A stretch of 64,000 bases of DNA. Source: an uncultured Clostridia bacterium (GTDB lineage Bacteria > Bacillota > Clostridia > Christensenellales > QALW01). The notes beneath the pieces were generated by a model that saw nothing but the letters and a program-made list of their open reading frames with translations, was not told where the DNA came from and ran no database searches. Shown piece after piece: positions 59,449 to 64,000 of this stretch (positions are counted from its first letter, which is position 1; each line of letters starts with the position of its first letter). The stretch lies in NCBI GenBank assembly GCA_934465535.1, contig CAKSKV010000009.1, positions 1 through 64,000 of the forward strand, read 5' to 3'. Made by a program: the position numbers and the translations under genes.

Positions 59449-60888
59449 ACGAAAAGAACATTTGTTACGGTGATGCCCGATCATATCGGCGCTTTTCTTA
59501 AGGCCAGCCGCTGCTTTGCGGCCATAGGCGTTAATATAACAAGGGTAAGCTACAACAAAGCCGTGGATGCAAATATGCTGTTTATTGACGCCGAGGGCAC
59601 AAAGCAGCAGCTGGAGGATGCGGCACGGAAGCTGGAACAGATAGGCTATCTTCAATGCGACGACGGCCATAAAAGCGTGCTGCTTTTGGAGTTTCGCCTT
59701 AAAGACATACCGGGCAGCGTTACCGGAGTGCTGGAGCTTATCAGACGGTTCAGCTTCAATATTGCATATATGAGCTCGCAGGAGAACGGTTCGGATTATC
59801 AGTATTTCAAAATGGGCATTGTGGCCGAAGAAAAAAGCCGCATAAGCAGCTTTTTGGCCGAGGCGGAAAAGCTGTGCACGGTACGCGTGCTGGATTATAA
59901 CCGCGCGGATAAGATATACGATAACAGCCTGTTTTATGTTCATTTTGTCAGTGAGTTGTCCTCGCTTATGAATATATCCTCTGATTCCAGAGAGGCCCTG
60001 ATGGTAAACACAAACCTTGCCATGCAGCAGCTGGACGAAGCCGGGGTGTCCCCCTACCGCACCTTTGACAGCATAAGCAGATTCTGCCGGCTGCTTGCCC
60101 AATCGCGCGGGGCGGATTTTACCGCACGCATATCCAGATACGGCATAACGGACAATACCGAGATCATTCTTATTGAGCCTCCCTGCGGCAGCAACACCGC
60201 AATAATAAAGAGCCAAGGGGAATACCTGTTTGTCGATACGGGGTATGCCTATTGCCTGGAAGAAATGAACCGGCTGTTCCGCGAGCTGATACCGGATTTT
60301 GACGCAATAAAAAAGCAGGCGTTTATCACCCATGCCGATGTGGATCACTGCGGTCTGCTTACGGAATTCGACACCGTATACGCAAGCCCCGGCACGGCGA
60401 ACTGCCTGAAATCGGAATATGAAACGGGCGAGGGCTACCGCGAAGCAAACCCGCTGCACAGGCCTTATATACGCATATGCAAAATTCTCACCTCCTACCG
60501 TCCCGTAAACCCCGACCGGCTTGTTGCCGTAGGAAACGACACAACCCCGGAAATACTGGAAAGCTGCGGCCGCTTCGATTTCGGCGAGCTTCACTTTGAG
60601 CTGTATCAGGGAGGCGGCGGGCATCTTAATGGGGAATCGGTGCTGATAGATTATGAAAACAGGGTAGTATTCAGCGGCGATATTTTTGTAAATATAAAGG
60701 ATATGACGGCAAAACAGGCGGAATACAACCGTTATGCCCCCATACTTATGACCTCGGTGGATACCGATCCCGAGCTTTGCGCAAAAGAACGCCGGGCAAT
60801 ATTCTCCCGCTTGGGCGCAGGCACATGGCAGATATTCGGCGGGCACGGCGGACGCCGGCTGTATACGGTGAAGCCGTCGGATATATAA
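59449..60888 (+). CDS. ACT-ACT-metallo-beta-lactamase fusion protein, apparent ACG start
   Basis: Two N-terminal ACT-type ligand-binding domains (about 1-75: TFVTVMPDHIGAFLKASRCF; about 76-150: LLEFRLKDIPGSVTGVLEL) precede a beta-lactamase-fold hydrolase (about 240-470). Its metal motif is THADVDHCG; further ligands appear in GGGGHLNGESV and FSGDIF. The homology starts at KRTFVTVMPD. This needs ACG at 59449 as start, eight bases after GGAGG; the next usable start is GTG at 59470, which would cut the first ACT strand. The ACT domains suggest allosteric control by a small ligand. Substrate unknown. Confidence 0.8.
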   Translation, partial: TKRTFVTVMPDHIGAFLKASRCFAAIGVNITRVSYNKAVDANMLFIDAEGTKQQLEDAARKLEQIGYLQCDDGHKSVLLLEFRLKDIPGSVTGVLELIRRFSFNIAYMSSQENGSDYQYFKMGIVAEEKSRISSFLAEAEKLCTVRVLDYNRADKIYDNSLFYVHFVSELSSLMNISSDSREALMVNTNLAMQQLDEAGVSPYRTFDSISRFCRLLAQSRGADFTARISRYGITDNTEIILIEPPCGSNTAIIKSQGEYLFVDTGYAYCLEEMNRLFRELIPDFDAIKKQAFITHADVDHCGLLTEFDTVYASPGTANCLKSEYETGEGYREANPLHRPYIRICKILTSYRPVNPDRLVAVGNDTTPEILESCGRFDFGELHFELYQGGGGHLNGESVLIDYENRVVFSGDIFVNIKDMTAKQAEYNRYAPILMTSVDTDPELCAKERRAIFSRLGAGTWQIFGGHGGRRLYTVKPSDI

Positions 60889-60905
60889 ACGCCTTTATTC
60901 CGCCC

Positions 60906-60937
60906 CTATATACCTATATACCTATATACCTATATAT
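60906..60937 (+). repeat. Short tandem repeat, four units of 8 bases
   Basis: CTATATAC repeats four times (last unit CTATATAT), then grades into a TA-rich run. It lies just after the stop of the ACT-MBL gene. Confidence 0.85.
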
Positions 60938-60961
60938 AATATATATGTATACCGCTTAAAC

Positions 60962-60997
60962 AAAAACAGTGCGCATTTCTTCTGCGCACTGTTTTTG
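60962..60997. terminator. Bidirectional terminator
   Basis: AAAAACAGTGCGCA and TGCGCACTGTTTTT form a 14-bp stem between convergent genes. Confidence 0.93.
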
Positions 60998-61018
60998 CTT
61001 TTAAGCATATCGGCAATT

Positions 61019-62812
61019 TTACCGTATAAGTCCGCTTTCTTTAAGCAGCAGCTCAATATCGGTGCCCTGTACCTTCTTCATTACCAGCTTGAGCATTTCC
61101 TTTTCAGCAAAGGACAGCTTAATATCGGTAATGGGCTTTTTATCAATGGCATAGTAGCAGGCGCGCAGCAATTCCCTTACATCATACTTGCTGCCCCATA
61201 CCTCCGGCACGGCGCGGTCTATATCAAGCAGCGTGTAAACCGATTCCATACCGGTACGCATCGAGTACTCCGTGGTGAATATCGTATCTCTGGGGGTTTC
61301 TGCAAACTGGCCTATAAAAGCAAAGTTTGCTGCGCCCTTCGGCACAACCTTCGGCCGGTCCGATTCCTTTCTGGGCTGGAAGAAGGCGTTTATATACGGC
61401 ATAAAGCAGGTTGTGGTATTGCACGCTTCCCTTGCAAGCCTGTCGATACGGTCAGTCGGAACTCCGATGTGATACAGCCACTCGCTGCACACCTCGTATC
61501 CGGTGCAGCTGCGCATTGCTTTCTTTACATAGTTGCCCTCTTTGTTTGTATTAAGGGAATACAGCCATACCAGCACCGTATTCTTATCCTGGGAACGGAA
61601 CTGCGGCTGGCGGTTGATGGTCCAGGAAAGATACCAGTTATTCACGCTGTCCTTTACCGTTACTATGCCGCCCGTTGTCACCTTGCCCGCACGGGGGTCC
61701 CTCTTGCATATATCCATAATATGCCGGATAACCTCTTCGTCTGAGGTTTCCACCGTGGCACTCATCCAGTTTGTGGCCTCGACATCGCTGCAGAAGGCCT
61801 CCGGATTGCCGTACTCTCCATGCTTAGCCTGCGCGGCAATTGCCTTCCACATATCCCACGATTCCCCGAAGCCGTTCTTTACGCCGGAGAGATCGGGCGC
61901 ATGCTCCTGATCGCCGTAGCAGGAGGTATCGGTGCAGCAGCCGTTTGTAATAAAGACAAGGTCGTCCCTTAAAAGGTCCTTGGTCTGCTCCTTTCCGTCC
62001 TTGACATATACGATCTGCGTGGCAATTTTTTCGCTGCCCACAGTTTTGATAACCACATTTTTAACATCGATTCCGTATTCAATGCATACTCCGTGATCCT
62101 GAAGATATTTCACAAGGGGCAGTATCATGCTTTCATACTGATTGTACTTTGTAAAGCGCAGTGCGCTGAAATCCGGCAAGCCGTCGATATGGTGCACATA
62201 GCGGCACAGATACCTTTTCATCTCCAGCGCGCTTGACCATTTCTGGAAAGCGAACATGGTCTGCCAGTACAGCCAGAAATTCGTGCTCCAAAAGGACTCA
62301 GGCAATACATCGGAGATCTTTTTATCCTCCAGATCCTTCTCAGGAGTCATAAACAGCTTGGAAAGCGCCATTGCGGATTCTTTATCCAGCTCAAATTTTC
62401 TGTCGGTATGAGCATCCTTGCCGCAGTCAACGGTAGCACGGCAAAGGGAATAGTTGGGATCATGCTTGTTAAGCCAATAGTATTCATCCAGCACCGATAC
62501 TCCCGGTGTTTCAATGGAGGGTACATCACGGAAGGTGTCCCACATAACCTCAAAATGGTTGTCCATTTCGCGGCCGCCGCGCATAAAGAATCCCTTGGTC
62601 ACATCTTTGCGGCCGTCGCAGCTGCCTCCGGCAAGGTCCAGCTTTTCCAGAAGATGAATACGCTCTCCCTTCATCTGACCGTCCCGTACAAGATAAAAAG
62701 CGGCAGTGAGTCCGGCAAGCCCCGTACCTATTATATACGCCGACTTTTTATCAACATCCTTCGGCTTCTCCGGATGTGCGAATGCTTCATAAGTTCCTGC
62801 GGAATAATACAT
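61019..62812 (-). CDS. ohyA: Oleate hydratase (myosin-cross-reactive antigen family)
   Basis: FAD enzyme that adds water to the cis-9 double bond of oleic or linoleic acid, giving 10-hydroxy fatty acids. This is thought to detoxify host unsaturated fatty acids in gut bacteria. 597 aa, usual length. The dinucleotide site is AYIIGTGLAGLTAAFYL (about 25-41). MRGGREMDNHFEVMWD (about 77-92) and NFAFIGQFAE near residue 500 are family hallmarks. Monocistronic. Confidence 0.96.
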   Translation of the reverse strand: MYYSAGTYEAFAHPEKPKDVDKKSAYIIGTGLAGLTAAFYLVRDGQMKGERIHLLEKLDLAGGSCDGRKDVTKGFFMRGGREMDNHFEVMWDTFRDVPSIETPGVSVLDEYYWLNKHDPNYSLCRATVDCGKDAHTDRKFELDKESAMALSKLFMTPEKDLEDKKISDVLPESFWSTNFWLYWQTMFAFQKWSSALEMKRYLCRYVHHIDGLPDFSALRFTKYNQYESMILPLVKYLQDHGVCIEYGIDVKNVVIKTVGSEKIATQIVYVKDGKEQTKDLLRDDLVFITNGCCTDTSCYGDQEHAPDLSGVKNGFGESWDMWKAIAAQAKHGEYGNPEAFCSDVEATNWMSATVETSDEEVIRHIMDICKRDPRAGKVTTGGIVTVKDSVNNWYLSWTINRQPQFRSQDKNTVLVWLYSLNTNKEGNYVKKAMRSCTGYEVCSEWLYHIGVPTDRIDRLAREACNTTTCFMPYINAFFQPRKESDRPKVVPKGAANFAFIGQFAETPRDTIFTTEYSMRTGMESVYTLLDIDRAVPEVWGSKYDVRELLRACYYAIDKKPITDIKLSFAEKEMLKLVMKKVQGTDIELLLKESGLIR

Positions 62813-63295
62813 ATCTGTTGCCTCCCCGAATTCTTTTTCGAATTCTTTTTATGCTTTGATTATATCCTTTTTTTAAGAATTTACAATAGACATAAAAGCC
62901 CCCGTGTCAAAACCTTAGACAAAGGAGCAAAAATGCAAAAAAAATAATCAAAAAGGTGCGAATGATCAAGCCACTACCACGGCAAATGAAAAATAACGGT
63001 AACAAAAAATGAAAAAAATCAGCAGGTATCGTTGGATACCTGCCGACATTGTCTCAGGACTACGAAAAAGATTTTTTCATTTTTTTATGAATTTAAACCC
63101 TCACATAAATATAGCGTCAAGTGATATTGTCCCCGGGTAAATGTTTATTTCGCCGTAATACAAAAAGAGCAAGGTGTAACCTTGCATTTATAATCGGCGG
63201 CGAAGCCGCACCGCACCTATTACCTCTTACATATTACTTATTACTTCCAAAAACTCCCGCATGTAAGTGAAGAGTGAAAAGTGAAGAGGTAATAA
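62813..63295. other. Intergenic region with hairpin and low-complexity inverted segment
   Basis: No ORF is supported. The region holds the hairpin at 63012-63044. It also holds a low-complexity palindromic segment at about 63217-63292, where TATTACCTCTT is mirrored by AAGAGGTAATA and short GAAGAGTGAAAAGTG-type tracts fill the middle. It resembles a small non-coding repeat of MITE or REP type. Confidence 0.5.
63012..63044 (-). terminator. Hairpin terminator on the minus strand
   Basis: GCAGGTATC and GATACCTGC form a perfect 9-bp stem with a 4-base loop. On the minus strand it is followed within three bases by a T7 run. No gene lies directly upstream on that strand, so its partner transcript is unknown. 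Confidence 0.6.
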
Positions 63296-63326
63296 GTAAA
63301 ACTCCCGCACTGACGCGCGGGAGTTT
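63296..63326 (-). terminator. Terminator of tRNA-Ser
   Basis: AAAACTCCCGC and GCGGGAGTTTTAC pair across a short loop immediately after the CCA end on the minus strand. Confidence 0.88.
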
Positions 63327-63419
63327 TGGCGGAGAAGGAGGGATTCGAACCCTCGAGACGCTATTAACGCCTACACGATTTCCAGTCGTGCGCCCTCGAC
63401 CAAACTAGGCGACTTCTCC
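63327..63419 (-). tRNA. tRNA-Ser(GGA)
   Basis: Acceptor GGAGAAG/CTTCTCC, anticodon arm ACGAC-TGGAAAT-CGT giving anticodon GGA, a long variable arm, T arm AGGGTTCGAATCCCT, and CCA encoded at 63329-63327. Confidence 0.94.
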
Positions 63420-63537
63420 ATAGATATTAAATTGTGCCTAATCACTCAAGCAGAAGCTATTATATCGTATGTTCCGTAAAAAAGCAACCGTTTTTTGCTT
63501 TTATGCGGGCAAAATGCAGTTGTTTTTCTGCAAAATC

Positions 63538-63563
63538 AAAGGGCACCGCCCGCGGTGCCCTTT
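63538..63563. terminator. Terminator-like hairpin after the NlpC/P60 gene
   Basis: AAAGGGCACCGC and GCGGTGCCCTTT form a 12-bp stem 19 bases after the stop. The following T-run on the minus strand is short (GATTTTG). Confidence 0.7.
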
Positions 63564-63581
63564 GAACCGTATTAAAGCATA

Positions 63582-63998
63582 TTATTCTATAACTCTTTTG
63601 CCCCAGGAGAATATCTCCGCCCACCAACGCTTGCTGATATCGGAAATAACAATCTTACCCTCGGTGGAGGAGGCATGAATGAATTGGTTATTGCCCATAT
63701 ATATGCCTACATGATCGCAGAGATCGCTGTCGTTTTTATTGGTGTTGAAAAACACAAGATCTCCGCGCTTAAGCTCCGACATGCTCTTGATTTTGCGTCC
63801 GAAATTATTGTAGCCCTGCGTATAGGCCGTACGCGGCATAGTATAGCTATAAGCCTCCTTGAACACGCGGGTAGTAAAGCCGGAACAGTCAAAGGATTGG
63901 GGGCCGTTTCCGCCGCGGACATATTTAGCTCCCAGATAGGACTGCGCAATTTCAATCATGTTGTCTATCTTTGCCTTAAGCTTTTCATCCTCCGTCAT
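63582..63998 (-). CDS. NlpC/P60 family cell-wall hydrolase, probably 5'-truncated by the window
   Basis: Peptidoglycan endopeptidase domain. FDCSGFT (nucleophile Cys about residue 37), DHVGIYMGNNQFIHASS (His about residue 92) and MPRTAYTQ are typical. The visible frame starts at an ATG two bases inside the window edge (MTEDEKLKAK). No ribosome site can be checked. Proteins of this class usually have an N-terminal export signal or wall-binding domains, absent here, so the gene probably continues beyond 64000. Confidence 0.88.
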   Translation of the reverse strand: MTEDEKLKAKIDNMIEIAQSYLGAKYVRGGNGPQSFDCSGFTTRVFKEAYSYTMPRTAYTQGYNNFGRKIKSMSELKRGDLVFFNTNKNDSDLCDHVGIYMGNNQFIHASSTEGKIVISDISKRWWAEIFSWGKRVIE

Positions 63999-64000
63999 GG

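Noticed and set aside
59335..60846. 503-codon open frame on the minus strand
   Set aside because: Antisense shadow of the ACT-MBL gene, whose domains are clearly recognisable on the plus strand.

Overview
The window looks like a chromosomal segment from a spore-forming, probably gut-dwelling member of the Clostridia (Firmicutes). The evidence is the spoIIGA-sigE sporulation pair, the ylxM-ffh-rpsP-KH-rimM-trmD block, a ylxY/mlpA-type pair, groESL under a perfect CIRCE operator, GGAGG ribosome sites, sigma-A promoters, and a base composition near 50% G+C. Genus cannot be set from the sequence alone. The far left (1-970) looks like the edge of an integrative element abutting tRNA-Val(CAC). This is followed by housekeeping genes: a cyclophilin lipoprotein, recX, birA, acpS and the NAD(P)HX repair enzyme.

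Positions 5.5-18.4 kb form a defence-rich region. It starts with a tiny free-standing transcription unit for a 24-residue hydrophobic peptide (5533-5695) and a 74-aa conserved-looking protein. Next is a complete type II-A CRISPR-Cas locus: 17 identical repeats and 16 spacers, csn2, cas2, cas1, a 1,382-aa cas9, and a divergently transcribed tracrRNA whose promoter lies over the cas9 start codon. After nagB comes an AbiE-type toxin-antitoxin pair with a palindromic operator, directly downstream of a macrodomain/SirTM ADP-ribosylation pair. That block is bracketed by short direct repeats and lies just downstream of the 3' end of tRNA-Leu(CAA).

Positions 18.6-47.9 kb are mostly core genes: an MBL hydrolase, HtrA, a 1,752-aa repeat-rich surface protein, Mrp, SpoIIGA/SigE, the SRP/S16/RimM/TrmD block, an ABC exporter, a pseudouridine synthase, a YlxY-like protein with substituted catalytic residues, an M16 protease, GroESL, pyruvate kinase, PepT and a LUD protein. 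A four-gene phage tail/holin/endolysin cassette (41.5-44.1 kb) is inserted between groES and pyk and is flanked by two copies of a G+C-rich repeat.

The most unusual locus is 48.2-56.1 kb. One strong promoter drives a 986-aa secreted protein (DNRLRE-like region, two Big2 domains, a RICIN-type lectin, and a C-terminal domain with candidate Cys/His residues). It is followed by three paralogous membrane-anchored proteins, a lipoprotein, a signal-less RICIN-metalloprotease gene, another lipoprotein, and a decayed Imm70-like immunity gene. The RICIN segment is repeated almost perfectly (265 bp, about 4 differences) in the signal-less gene, as in polymorphic-toxin loci where orphan tips recombine onto a full-length head. 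I infer a lectin-linked polymorphic effector locus with candidate immunity proteins.

The right end (56.3-64 kb) has an amino-acid ABC importer, tRNA-Met, an ACT-ACT-metallo-beta-lactamase fusion that seems to start at ACG, oleate hydratase, tRNA-Ser(GGA) and an NlpC/P60 hydrolase cut by the window edge.
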